Part shown: positions 17,213 to 26,402 of the stretch, in pieces
Numbering within the stretch: the first letter of the stretch is position 1
How the letters are laid out: every line of letters starts with the position of its first letter
From: Erythrobacter fulvus
GTDB lineage: Bacteria; Pseudomonadota; Alphaproteobacteria; Sphingomonadales; Sphingomonadaceae
Assembly (NCBI RefSeq): GCF_028595285.1
Contig: NZ_JAQQXQ010000016.1
Span: forward strand, 1-33,356
DNA length: 33,356 bases
Reading direction: 5' to 3'
The notes under the pieces: model-generated
Told to the model about the DNA's origin: nothing
The model's database searches: none
Seen by the model: the letters and a program-made list of their open reading frames with translations, nothing else
Program-made: the position numbers and the translations under genes

Positions 17213-17824
17213 GTGAGCCGTCCCGATCCTCGCAAGCCAAACGCCGGAAAACGCTCGAAGACCTGGGCGATGGACATGCTGCGCAAGCGGATGCCCACGC
17301 GCGAGGAAATGGCGAACAACAAATATCTCGCCCCGATCGCGCACCGGTTCCTGTCGCCCGAGCTGTGGCGATTCACCCGCCGTTCGGTGCCGCGGGGAGT
17401 CGCGCTGGGGCTGTTCGCCGCCTTCATCATTCCGATCGGACAGATTTTTCTGGCTGCGTTCCTCGCATTGCCGTCACGCGCGAACGTGCCGCTGGCCACG
17501 CTAGTGACCTTCGTCACCAACCCTTTCACCCTGCCGTTCTGGCTGGTGGTGGCCAACAAGGTCGGCAACCTCGTCCTGCAGATCGATGCGGGCGGGCCGG
17601 CACTGGCCAACAGCGCGGTGGAAACCGGGGCCTGGAGCAAGTTCGCGGAATTCTTCGAGCTGGCGGGCACGACCGCTTTCGGCTTTGCGGTGATGGCCGC
17701 GATCGCGCCTGCGGTCGGCTATCTGCTGTCGGGTTGGATTTGGCGCGCGGTGGTTGCCCGCAAGCGCGCCAAACGGTTGAAGGTGATGGAAGCCCGGCTC
17801 GACCAGCGGCTCCGCTCGCAGTAA
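17213..17824 (+). CDS. DUF2062 domain membrane protein
   Basis: A 203-residue integral membrane protein of the DUF2062 family, function unknown. The hallmark is a helix of the form VPRGVALGLFAAFIIPIGQI, then LVTFVTNPFTLPFWLVVANK, and a later helix AGTTAFGFAVMAAIAPAVGY. The N-terminus is basic and the C-terminus is a basic helix (ARKRAKRLKVMEARLDQRL). I choose the GTG at 17213, which has GGGAAGG 8 nt upstream; the ATG at 17168 has no ribosome site and adds a Cys/Arg-rich segment unlike the family. It lies 40 bp before cckA, probably cotranscribed. Confidence 0.83.
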   Translation: MSRPDPRKPNAGKRSKTWAMDMLRKRMPTREEMANNKYLAPIAHRFLSPELWRFTRRSVPRGVALGLFAAFIIPIGQIFLAAFLALPSRANVPLATLVTFVTNPFTLPFWLVVANKVGNLVLQIDAGGPALANSAVETGAWSKFAEFFELAGTTAFGFAVMAAIAPAVGYLLSGWIWRAVVARKRAKRLKVMEARLDQRLRSQ

Positions 17825-17864
17825 GGGCAGGCCAAGGTGCCAGGATTGCGATGATCCCGGCATA

Positions 17865-20432
17865 TTGACGCAGCAACGGGATCACACACGCTTGTCCGAG
17901 CCGAAAAGCCAGACTGAGAACCGCAGCGCGGTTAGCCTGGGCAGGCCATTGCAGGGTGTATCCGGGCTGCCGTCCTCCACGCTCTTGCTGGTGCTCGCGG
18001 GCGGGATCGCCGTCAGCGCGGCGGTGCTTTTTCTTGCCACTTCCAGCTGGCTGGTCGCGCTTGTCTTCGTGCTGGCGACCGTGGTGCTGCTCGGCGGAGT
18101 GATGCTGATCGACCGAATGCGCGCGGCTCCGGTGGAAGATGCGATCGCGTCGCCCGACTGGACCGTCACCGTCGCCGCGATCGAGCGCGAGGGCGAAGCT
18201 GTCGCCATCACCGACCGCGCCAACCGTCTTGTGTGCGCCAACAGTCTGTTTGTCGAAAGCTTCGGTGCAACATCCGCGCCGCCCGCTCTGCCGTTCGAGC
18301 GCGAGGGGCGGGAGGTGCTGACCCGACTTGCGCGCGATGCATGGCGCGACGGGACGGCGGCGATCGATTCGCTTGCCGCGCCCGAGGCAGAGGTCGAATG
18401 GCACATTTCCGCCCGGCGCGCTGGGCGCGGGGAGGATCACCTCGTATGGCGGCTGCGCCCGATACCGCGCACCACCGACGCCAGTCTCGGCGCGCTGGAT
18501 CTGGGCGGTCCGTTCGGCAAAATGCTCAGCCGCGCGGGGATCGAGACCGCGGTTACAACCGCAGACGGCGTGATCCGCGCAGTCAGCAGCGGCTTTGCCG
18601 AACGCGCGGCGGGTGACGAGCGGGCGACGCTGGTCGGGCAGGATTTCGTCAGCTTCCTGCGCACCGATGATCGTGACCGCATCTTTTTCGCGCGCGAAGG
18701 GCGCGGCGGCACCCCGCAGACGCTGGTGGACGTGCCGCTGATCGATCCTGCGACGCGCGCCGCTCCTGCGGGGCCGGACGAGGCAACCTCGCTGATGCTG
18801 CTGATCGATAGCGGTGTGGGCATCGGCAGCGGCTGGGACGGTGCCTCGCAGGCCGGGGTGGCGCAGCTCGATGCGCTGCTGGCGCAATTGCCGCTCGGCC
18901 TCGCCATGACCGACCGCGACGGGCGTTTTCTGTTCGGCAACGAGGCATTTCTGCGCGCGGTCGGGCGCGAGGGGAGGGGGCTTCCCGCCTTCCCCACCGA
19001 TCTTGTGGTGCGAGAGGACAAGGCCGCCCTGTCCGACGCCGTGCGCCGCCACGGCCGCGGACCGGCGACCAGCGGCGATGTCGCGGTACGCCTGCTCGGC
19101 AGTCCGGAAGAGCCTGTCTCGCTCGGACTGGCAGGCGTGCGCGGCCTGGGAGAGCCGGCGGTGCTGCTCAGCCTCACCGATTCGAGCGAGGAGAACCAGC
19201 TCAAACGGCAGGTCGCGCAGGCCACCAAGATGCAGGCTGTCGGCCAGCTCGCGGGCGGGGTGGCGCATGATTTCAACAACGTGCTGACCGCGATCATCGG
19301 CACTTGCGACCTCATGCTGCTGCGCCACATTCCCGGCGATAGCGATTATGACGACATCCAGCAGATCCGCGCCAATTCCAATCGCGCCGCAGCGCTGACC
19401 CGCCAGCTGCTTGCCTTCTCGCGCCAGCAAACCCTGCGCCCCGAGGTGATCCAGCTGCCCGACGTCGTCAGCGAGGTCAGCCCGCTGATCAAGCGCCTGC
19501 TGGGCGAGAAAATCACCTATTACGTCCAGCATGACCGCAATCTCGGACCGGTGCGTGCCGATCCGCAGCAACTGGAACAGGTGATCATGAACCTCGCGGT
19601 CAATGCCCGCGACGCGATTCAGGGGAACGGGGGCCAGTCGCGCGGCAACGGGACGGGGCGGATTTCACTCTTCACCCGCAGCCTTCACGCGACCGAGGTG
19701 GTCAAGCTCGGCTCCGAAGTCCTTCCGGCCGCCGATTACACTGTGCTGATCGTGCAGGATACCGGCGGCGGCATTCCCGCGCATGTGTTGCCCAAGCTGT
19801 TCGAGCCATTCTTCACCACCAAGGAACAGGGCAAGGGCACAGGCCTTGGCCTCTCCACCGCTTACGGGATCGTGAAGCAATCGGGCGGGTTCATCTTTGC
19901 CGACAATATCACCGACAAGGAAGGTCGCCCAACCGGTGCGCGCTTCACCGTCTACTTCCCGGTGCATCGCGGCGAAGCGCCCAAGAAGCGGGAGACCCGC
20001 GCGCCGCTCGTCTCGTCGGACTGGTCTGCAGGCGGCAAGGTGCTGCTGGTCGAGGATGAGGATATGGTACGCGCAGTGGCCGAACGGGCGCTGACGCGGG
20101 CAGGCTACGAGGTTCGTGCCTGTGCCAGCGGAGAGGAAGGCCTAACCGCAATCGCCGAACCCGGCGCCGCCTTCGACATTGTGGTGAGCGACGTCGTCAT
20201 GCCGGGCATGGACGGCCCGGCGATGGTGCGTGCGATCCGGGCCAAACTGCCAAGTATGCCGGTGCTGTTCATGTCCGGCTATGCCGAGGAACAGCTGCGC
20301 CGCGATATCGACATTCCCGACATGCATTTCATCGCCAAACCGTTCAGCGTCGCTGCCATCGGCGATAAGGTGGGGGCGGTTCTGCGGCAGGCGCGGGCCG
20401 AACAGGCCGAGGCTGCTGCAGCGGCGAAGTGA
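17865..20432 (+). CDS. cckA: Cell-cycle hybrid histidine kinase CckA
   Basis: A bifunctional membrane kinase/phosphatase. In Caulobacter it passes phosphate through ChpT to CtrA and CpdR and is gated by DivL and c-di-GMP. Two helices lie near residues 37-85, then a long PAS-like region (about 105-440). The DHp domain carries H468 in AGGVAHDFNNVLTAIIGTCDL. The ATPase shows NLAVNARDAI, IVQDTGGGIP and GKGTGLGLSTAYGIVKQSGG. A C-terminal receiver starts near 725 with VLLVEDEDMVRAV and has D776 in VVSDVVMPGMDG. The 855-residue length assumes a TTG start; a later TTG at 17892 is equally possible, and no strong ribosome site decides it. CpdR is encoded 11 kb downstream. Confidence 0.93.
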   Translation: MTQQRDHTRLSEPKSQTENRSAVSLGRPLQGVSGLPSSTLLLVLAGGIAVSAAVLFLATSSWLVALVFVLATVVLLGGVMLIDRMRAAPVEDAIASPDWTVTVAAIEREGEAVAITDRANRLVCANSLFVESFGATSAPPALPFEREGREVLTRLARDAWRDGTAAIDSLAAPEAEVEWHISARRAGRGEDHLVWRLRPIPRTTDASLGALDLGGPFGKMLSRAGIETAVTTADGVIRAVSSGFAERAAGDERATLVGQDFVSFLRTDDRDRIFFAREGRGGTPQTLVDVPLIDPATRAAPAGPDEATSLMLLIDSGVGIGSGWDGASQAGVAQLDALLAQLPLGLAMTDRDGRFLFGNEAFLRAVGREGRGLPAFPTDLVVREDKAALSDAVRRHGRGPATSGDVAVRLLGSPEEPVSLGLAGVRGLGEPAVLLSLTDSSEENQLKRQVAQATKMQAVGQLAGGVAHDFNNVLTAIIGTCDLMLLRHIPGDSDYDDIQQIRANSNRAAALTRQLLAFSRQQTLRPEVIQLPDVVSEVSPLIKRLLGEKITYYVQHDRNLGPVRADPQQLEQVIMNLAVNARDAIQGNGGQSRGNGTGRISLFTRSLHATEVVKLGSEVLPAADYTVLIVQDTGGGIPAHVLPKLFEPFFTTKEQGKGTGLGLSTAYGIVKQSGGFIFADNITDKEGRPTGARFTVYFPVHRGEAPKKRETRAPLVSSDWSAGGKVLLVEDEDMVRAVAERALTRAGYEVRACASGEEGLTAIAEPGAAFDIVVSDVVMPGMDGPAMVRAIRAKLPSMPVLFMSGYAEEQLRRDIDIPDMHFIAKPFSVAAIGDKVGAVLRQARAEQAEAAAAAK

Positions 20433-20473
20433 CGGCCGCCAAGCGATTGTCACGTCTGTAGGAAATTATTTTC

Positions 20474-20488
20474 GTTCCCCCCTTGTTC
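20474..20488. promoter_or_regulatory. LexA-binding SOS box of recA
   Basis: GTTC-N7-GTTC, the direct-repeat SOS operator of alphaproteobacteria, matches exactly (GTTCCCCCCTTGTTC) 88 bp before the recA start. It overlaps an inverted repeat, TGTTC-N5-GAACA, at 20484-20498. This predicts repression by LexA and induction on DNA damage. lexA is not in the window. Confidence 0.85.
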
Positions 20489-20575
20489 CTGTAGAACAAA
20501 TGCGATACATCGCTTTCCCAAGGACGGTCGTCGAAAACTGCCGATCGCCTCTAGGCAAGCGAAGGAGCGCATGCG

Positions 20576-21640
20576 ATGGCTACGTCATTGAAGCTGGTAG
20601 AGAAGGAAAAAGACGTGGATCGTCAAAAGGCGCTCGAAGCCGCGCTTGCCCAGATTGACCGGGCTTTCGGCAAGGGTTCGGCGATGAAGCTGGGCCAGAA
20701 GGAAACGATGCAGGTCGAAGCCATTTCGACCGGCTCGCTCGGGCTTGACATCGCGCTGGGCGTGGGCGGGTTGCCCAAGGGGCGCGTGATCGAGGTTTAT
20801 GGCCCCGAAAGTTCGGGCAAGACGACGCTGGCGCTGCACGTGATTGCCGAGGCGCAGAAGGCTGGCGGCACTGCGGCCTTCGTTGATGCCGAACATGCGC
20901 TTGATCCGGTCTACGCCAAGAAGCTCGGCGTCGACATTGATGAATTGATCGTCTCGCAGCCCGATACCGGCGAACAGGCGTTGGAAATCACCGATACGCT
21001 GGTGCGTTCGAACGCGGTTGACGTGCTGGTTGTCGACTCGGTCGCGGCGCTGGTGCCCCGCGCGGAAATCGAAGGCGAGATGGGCGATTCGCACGTCGGC
21101 CTTCAGGCCCGCCTGATGAGCCAGAGCCTGCGCAAGCTGACCGGTTCGATCAACCGTTCCAAGTGCATGGTGATTTTCATCAACCAGCTGCGCATGAAGA
21201 TCGGCGTGATGTACGGCAATCCGGAGACGACCACCGGCGGCAATGCGCTCAAGTTCTATGCCTCGGTTCGTCTCGACATCCGCCGTACCGGCCAGATCAA
21301 GGATCGCGACGAGATCATCGGCAACGCAACCCGCGTGAAGGTGGTGAAGAACAAGGTTGCACCGCCGTTCAAGCAGGTCGAATTCGATATCATGTACGGT
21401 GAGGGTATTTCTAAGATCGGCGAAATTCTCGATCTTGGCGTGAAGGCTGGCTTGGTCGAGAAGTCGGGGAGCTGGTTCTCCTACGATTCGATCCGCATCG
21501 GGCAGGGGCGCGAAAACGCCAAGACCTACCTCAAGGAAAATCCTGAAGTTTGCGACCGTCTGGAAGCTGCGATCCGCAGCCGGACCGATGCGGTCGCCGA
21601 GGAGATGATGACGGGGCCGGACGCGGACTCCGAAGACTGA
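20576..21640 (+). CDS. recA: Recombinase RecA
   Basis: Forms filaments on single-stranded DNA, catalyses strand exchange and triggers LexA self-cleavage. The 354-residue protein has Walker [10 protein letters not shown] at about 76-84, [19 protein letters not shown], and the L1/L2 loop region [27 protein letters not shown]. The C-terminal tail is acidic (DADSED). AAGGAG lies 8 nt before the ATG at 20576; the out-of-frame ATG at 20570 is too close. An SOS box lies upstream and a hairpin terminator about 65 bp downstream, so it is probably monocistronic. Confidence 0.98.
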   Translation: MATSLKLVEKEKDVDRQKALEAALAQIDRAFGKGSAMKLGQKETMQVEAISTGSLGLDIALGVGGLPKGRVIEVYGPESSGKTTLALHVIAEAQKAGGTAAFVDAEHALDPVYAKKLGVDIDELIVSQPDTGEQALEITDTLVRSNAVDVLVVDSVAALVPRAEIEGEMGDSHVGLQARLMSQSLRKLTGSINRSKCMVIFINQLRMKIGVMYGNPETTTGGNALKFYASVRLDIRRTGQIKDRDEIIGNATRVKVVKNKVAPPFKQVEFDIMYGEGISKIGEILDLGVKAGLVEKSGSWFSYDSIRIGQGRENAKTYLKENPEVCDRLEAAIRSRTDAVAEEMMTGPDADSED

Positions 21641-21705
21641 TCCTCAAGCGGGCGTATCCGGGGAGTGTCCCGCTCCCCTCTGTCCAACGGCGCCCGGAAG
21701 ACCGG

Positions 21706-21756
21706 AAAGCCGGCGTGAAGCCTTTCCCCAAGGGCATCGCGCCGGCTTTTCGTTTT
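21706..21756 (+). terminator. Rho-independent terminator after recA
   Basis: AAAGCCGGCG (21706-21715) pairs with CGCCGGCTTT (21740-21749), with a smaller inner stem-loop between them. TTTTCGTTTT follows. It lies between recA and alaS. Confidence 0.8.
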
Positions 21757-21915
21757 GCGACACAATGCTGGCATCGTCAGCGTTGCTGGAATGGATGACG
21801 GTTTCGGTTTCGCATGTCCTGTTGTGGATCGTGTGCAACACCGCAGGCCTGCGGCGAAGCGTGCCCATAGCGCGCTCCATTGCCTTAGGCCTTCGCATTG
21901 CCTAACTGCACGCGC

Positions 21916-24585
21916 ATGAGCTCAACCAACGAAATCCGCCGGTCCTTTCTCGACTATTTCGGCAAAGCCGGCCACGCCGTGACGCCCAGTGCGCCGCTTG
22001 TTCCGTACAATGACCCGACGCTGATGTTCGTCAATGCCGGGATGGTGCCGTTCAAGAACGTCTTCACCGGACTTGAAACCCCGCCGGCACCGCGCGCGGC
22101 TTCCTCGCAGAAATGCGTGCGCGCGGGGGGCAAGCACAATGATCTCGACAATGTCGGCTACACCGCACGGCATCACACCTTCTTCGAGATGCTCGGCAAT
22201 TTCTCCTTCGGCGATTACTTCAAGGAACAGGCGATCGAACACGCCTGGACCCTGCTGACGCGCGAATGGGGCCTGCCCAAAGACAAGCTCACCGTCACTG
22301 TCTACCACACCGACGACGAGGCGCACTCGCTATGGCAGCGCATCGCGGGACTGCCTGATGAACGGATCATCCGCATCAGCACCAATGACAATTTCTGGTC
22401 GATGGGCGACACCGGCCCTTGCGGCCCGTGTTCGGAAATCTTCTTCGATCACGGCGAACACATCTTCGGCGGCCCTCCGGGCAGCCCTGATGAGGACGGT
22501 GACCGCTTCGTCGAGATCTGGAACCTCGTGTTCATGCAGTACGAACAGCAGGCCGACGGCACCCGCCGCGATCTGCCCAAGCCTTCGATCGACACCGGCA
22601 TGGGCATCGAACGCATCGCCGCCGTGCTGCAAGGCGTGCACGACAATTACGACACCGACACCTTCAAAGCGCTGATCGCCGCCAGCGAGCACCTCACCAA
22701 CGTCCCCGCCGCCGGGGAACAGGCCGCCTCGCACCGTGTGATCGCCGATCACCTGCGCTCGACCAGCTTCCTGATGGCCGACGGGGTGCTGCCTTCGAAC
22801 GAGGGCCGTGGCTACGTGCTGCGCCGGATCATGCGCCGCGCGATGCGTCATGCCCACCTTCTCGGCGCGTCGGAGCCGCTGATGCACCGCCTCGTCCCCG
22901 CGCTCGTCAGCGAGATGGGGCAAGCCTATCCCGAGCTGGTGCGCGGTCAGGCGCTGATCGAGGAAGTGCTCGAACGCGAGGAAACCCAGTTCCGCCGCAC
23001 GCTCGACAAGGGTCTGAAGCTGCTCGACGAAGCCACCGGCGACATGGCTTCGGGCGGCGAGCTCGACGGCGAGATCGCCTTCCGCCTCTACGACACCTAT
23101 GGCTTCCCTTATGACCTGACCGAGGACGCGCTGCGCGCCCGCGGCATCGGGGTCGACAAGGCCGGGTTCGACGAAGCCATGGCCCGCCAGAAGGCCGCCG
23201 CCCGCGCCGCGTGGAAAGGCTCGGGCGAAGCGGCTTCGGGCGAGGTATGGTTCGACATCGCCGAGCGCGAAGGCGCGACCGAATTCACCGGTTACAGCTC
23301 GACCAGCGGCGAGGGTCGGGTGGTCGCGATCGTCAAGGACGGGGCCGAGGTCGATCGCGCTGCGGCGGGCGATCAGGTGGTGGTGCTTACCAACCAGACC
23401 CCGTTCTATGGTGAAAGCGGCGGGCAAACCGGCGATAGCGGGACGATGGCCAGCCCCAGCGGGTTCAAGGCACATGTTACCGATACGGCGAAACCGCTCG
23501 GGCGCCTGCACGCGCACCACGTCCGCATTGAGGCGGGCGAGGTTGCGGTGGGCGACAATGTCCAGCTCGCCGTCGATACTGGTCGCCGCGACCGCATCCG
23601 CGCCAACCATTCGGCGACCCACCTTGTGCATGCAGCGCTGCGCAATCGTCTCGGCGGGCACGTGACGCAGAAGGGCAGCATGGTCGCCGAGGACCGGCTG
23701 CGGTTCGACTTCTCGCACCCAGTCGCGCTTACGCCGGAAGACATCGCCGCGATCGAGGCCGAGGTTAACGCCGAAATCCGTGCCAACGAAGCGGTCAGCA
23801 CCCGTCTGATGACTCCTGACGATGCCGTTGCGGCCGGTGCACTGGCGCTGTTCGGGGAGAAATACGGCGATGAGGTGCGGGTCCTCTCTATGGGTCGTGC
23901 CAGCAAGGAAGGGCGCAACTATTCGGTCGAACTGTGCGGCGGCACTCACGTGCGGGCCACCGGAGATATCGGCGTGTTTCGCATCGTTTCCGAAAGCGCA
24001 GTGTCCTCAGGCGTGCGCCGCATCGAAGCACTGACGGGCGAGGCCGCGCGTCAATGGCTGGTCGCGCGCGAGGAAGCGCTCAAGGCGGCGGCAGGCGTGA
24101 TCCGTGCCACCCCGGAAGAGGTGCCCGCGCGCCTGTCGGCCTTGATGGAGGAACGCAAGCGGCTCGAAAAGGAACTGGCCGAAGCGAAGAAGGCTCTGGC
24201 GTTGGGCGGTGGCGGTGCGGGCGGTGCTTCGGCATCGGCGGACGAGCAAGTCGCTGGCGTGACCTTTAGCGGTCAGGTGCTCGAGGGTCTGGACCCCAAA
24301 GAACTGCGGCCGCTGCTCGACGCGGCCAAACAGCGTCTCGGTTCGGGCATTGCTGCGATCATTGCGGTCAATGACGGCAAGGCCAGCATCGCTGCGGCAG
24401 TAACCGATGATCTGACCGCCCGCTTCAGCGCGGTGGATCTGGTGCGCGCAGGGGTTGCGGCGCTAGGCGGCAAGGGCGGCGGCGGGCGCCCCGACATGGC
24501 GCAGGGCGGCGGGCCGGACGGCGACAAGGCAGCCGATGCGATTGCAGCGGTGAAGCAGGCGCTCGAAGCTCAACCGGCGGCCTGA
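21916..24585 (+). CDS. alaS: Alanyl-tRNA synthetase
   Basis: Charges tRNA-Ala and hydrolyses mischarged Ser- and Gly-tRNA. It is 889 residues from the ATG at 21916 ([20 protein letters not shown]); the frame is open to a TTG at 21898, but that adds residues not typical of the family. The catalytic core has [35 protein letters not shown] and [16 protein letters not shown]. The editing domain has [13 protein letters not shown] and [15 protein letters not shown]. The C-terminal region includes a coiled coil ([19 protein letters not shown]) and a Gly-rich [16 protein letters not shown] segment before the end. It converges on the antiporter gene with 19 bp between. Confidence 0.98.
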   Translation: MSSTNEIRRSFLDYFGKAGHAVTPSAPLVPYNDPTLMFVNAGMVPFKNVFTGLETPPAPRAASSQKCVRAGGKHNDLDNVGYTARHHTFFEMLGNFSFGDYFKEQAIEHAWTLLTREWGLPKDKLTVTVYHTDDEAHSLWQRIAGLPDERIIRISTNDNFWSMGDTGPCGPCSEIFFDHGEHIFGGPPGSPDEDGDRFVEIWNLVFMQYEQQADGTRRDLPKPSIDTGMGIERIAAVLQGVHDNYDTDTFKALIAASEHLTNVPAAGEQAASHRVIADHLRSTSFLMADGVLPSNEGRGYVLRRIMRRAMRHAHLLGASEPLMHRLVPALVSEMGQAYPELVRGQALIEEVLEREETQFRRTLDKGLKLLDEATGDMASGGELDGEIAFRLYDTYGFPYDLTEDALRARGIGVDKAGFDEAMARQKAAARAAWKGSGEAASGEVWFDIAEREGATEFTGYSSTSGEGRVVAIVKDGAEVDRAAAGDQVVVLTNQTPFYGESGGQTGDSGTMASPSGFKAHVTDTAKPLGRLHAHHVRIEAGEVAVGDNVQLAVDTGRRDRIRANHSATHLVHAALRNRLGGHVTQKGSMVAEDRLRFDFSHPVALTPEDIAAIEAEVNAEIRANEAVSTRLMTPDDAVAAGALALFGEKYGDEVRVLSMGRASKEGRNYSVELCGGTHVRATGDIGVFRIVSESAVSSGVRRIEALTGEAARQWLVAREEALKAAAGVIRATPEEVPARLSALMEERKRLEKELAEAKKALALGGGGAGGASASADEQVAGVTFSGQVLEGLDPKELRPLLDAAKQRLGSGIAAIIAVNDGKASIAAAVTDDLTARFSAVDLVRAGVAALGGKGGGGRPDMAQGGGPDGDKAADAIAAVKQALEAQPAA

Positions 24586-24604
24586 TCGGGCGGGCCGGGG
24601 CCGG

Positions 24605-26371
24605 TCAGGCCTCGAGATTCGACGTTCGCAGCTTGGGCTTTTCGTTCAGGCCGCCGTCGCGTTCCAGCTGTTCGCGGAATTCGTCGCGCTTGGCGTGGAT
24701 CGAGGCAATCACCGGGCCCATCGCCACGCCGATGTCGACGAGCACAGCCTCGGACAATTGCAGCGAGCTTTCCAGCGTTTCCGGCACCGCATGGCTTGCG
24801 CCCGCGCGGTAGAGTTCGGCGGCGTGGATGGTGTCGCGCGCACGGGCGACGATCAGCAGATCGGGATGTTCGCGCCGCAACTTGCTCACCAGCCGCTGTG
24901 CGAGCACCGGTTCGTCCATCGTCAGCACCACGGCCGGTGCGCGCTCGACGCCGAGTTTGGTCAGCGCGTCGCCGCGCGATGCGTCCCCGAATGCCGCGCG
25001 ATAACCGTCGCGCTGGGCCCGGGCGATCAGATCGGGATCGGAATCGAGCATCACATAGGGCTGGCCGTGGGTCTGCATCATGTCGGCCACCAAGCGGCCC
25101 ACGCGTCCGCCGCCGACGATGATGGTGCGTTCTTCGTCGCTTTCTTCCTCGCCGGGAAGTTGTGGCGCAATCTCGACGCGGCGGGCGATTACCCGGCCAA
25201 GCTTTGCCAGCAGCGGCGTGACGGTGAGGCCGATTGCGGTAACGGTCTGCCAGAATTGCGCGGTTTCGAAATCGATCACCAGCGCGGCGGTTGCGGCCGA
25301 AAGCACGATCAGTGTGGTTTCGCTGGGCGATGCCATCATGACGCCGGTTTCGGCAGCGGTGCTGCGGCGCGCGCCCATCAGTCGCAACAGGATGCCGGTG
25401 ACCAGCGCCTTGAACACCAGCACGCCCACCACCGCGAGCGCCAGCGCGCCGAGGTTGGCGCTGATCGCGACCAGATCGATGCTCATGCCGACGGTAATCA
25501 GGAAAACGCCGAGCGCGAGGCCCTTAAACGGCTCCATAATCAGCTCGACCTCTGTGTGGTACTCGGTCTCGGCGATCAGCAGGCCCGCGATCAGCGCACC
25601 GACGATCGGGGAGAGGCCGACAACCGCAGTGGCAAGGCTCGCGCCGATCACCACCAGAAGCGAAGCGGCAAGGAACAGTTCGGGGTTCTTGGTGCGTGCG
25701 GCCTGGGCGAACAGGCGGGGGAGGGCGACGCGTCCTGCCACCAGCAATATCGCGATCACCAATCCGCCCTGCCACAGCGTCTCGATCAGGCCGCCCCATC
25801 CTTCGCCCTGCGCATTGGGAGCAAGCGCACCGAGGATGAAGATGATCGGCACGATCATGATATCCTCGAACAGCAGCATCGAGAGCGCGGCGCGGCCTAC
25901 CGGCGTGCGGGTGCCGGAAATTGGCAGCACGATCGCGGTCGAGGAGAAAGCGAGGGCAAAGCCCAGCGCCAGCGCCGAAGTCCAGCCGAGCATGCCCGAC
26001 AGGCCAAGGAAGGCGGCGAGCGAGGAACCGATGATGATCAGCTCGAGCGCGCCGAGGCCGAATACGAGACGGCGCAACTGCCACAGGCGGTTGAATGACA
26101 GCTCCAGCCCGATCGCGAACAGCAGCAGCACAATGCCGAAGTCGGCAAAGGGCGCAAGGCGTTCGGAATTGGTGATGGTTATATGTTTGAGCCAGGGTAT
26201 TCGTTCGACCAGCGAGCCAAGGCCATCGGGACCCACCAGCACGCCGATAAGGATGAAACCGATAATCGGCGTGATGCGGAACCGTGCGAAGACAGGGATC
26301 ACGATCCCCGCCGCACCGAGAATCACCAGCGCATCAGACAGGAACGGAGAGGGAGAGAGTTCACCAGCCAC
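24605..26371 (-). CDS. CPA2-family cation:proton antiporter (KefB/RosB-like) with TrkA-N domain
   Basis: A 588-residue inner-membrane protein. About 12-13 helices (residues 1-390) form the Na+/H+ exchanger domain, with PIIGFILIGVLVGPDGLG, FADFGIVLLLFAIGLELSF, FALAFSSTAIVLPI and LLFEDIMIVPIIF. The cytoplasmic part starts with the nucleotide-binding TrkA-N loop TIIVGGGRVGRLVADMM at about 415-430 and continues to residue 530. Exchange of K+ or Na+ for H+ under nucleotide control is expected; the ion cannot be told. The start is GTG. It lies 31 nt after the GNAT-nitrilase gene on the same strand. Confidence 0.9.
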   Translation of the reverse strand: MAGELSPSPFLSDALVILGAAGIVIPVFARFRITPIIGFILIGVLVGPDGLGSLVERIPWLKHITITNSERLAPFADFGIVLLLFAIGLELSFNRLWQLRRLVFGLGALELIIIGSSLAAFLGLSGMLGWTSALALGFALAFSSTAIVLPISGTRTPVGRAALSMLLFEDIMIVPIIFILGALAPNAQGEGWGGLIETLWQGGLVIAILLVAGRVALPRLFAQAARTKNPELFLAASLLVVIGASLATAVVGLSPIVGALIAGLLIAETEYHTEVELIMEPFKGLALGVFLITVGMSIDLVAISANLGALALAVVGVLVFKALVTGILLRLMGARRSTAAETGVMMASPSETTLIVLSAATAALVIDFETAQFWQTVTAIGLTVTPLLAKLGRVIARRVEIAPQLPGEEESDEERTIIVGGGRVGRLVADMMQTHGQPYVMLDSDPDLIARAQRDGYRAAFGDASRGDALTKLGVERAPAVVLTMDEPVLAQRLVSKLRREHPDLLIVARARDTIHAAELYRAGASHAVPETLESSLQLSEAVLVDIGVAMGPVIASIHAKRDEFREQLERDGGLNEKPKLRTSNLEA

Positions 26372-26402
26372 GCTGCAGGCTTAGCGCGGCCCCGTGGACC
26401 TG

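Noticed and set aside
17526..19571. 681-codon minus-strand open frame opposite cckA and DUF2062
   Set aside because: It is antisense to two well-supported genes. Long open frames on the opposite strand are common in GC-rich coding DNA, and its composition (Arg, Gln, His-rich) is unlike a real protein.
22330..23949. 539-codon minus-strand frame opposite alaS
   Set aside because: Shadow of alaS with no recognisable motif; the same applies to the frames opposite argG (3689-4876), icd (28000-29466) and the antiporter (24695-26098).
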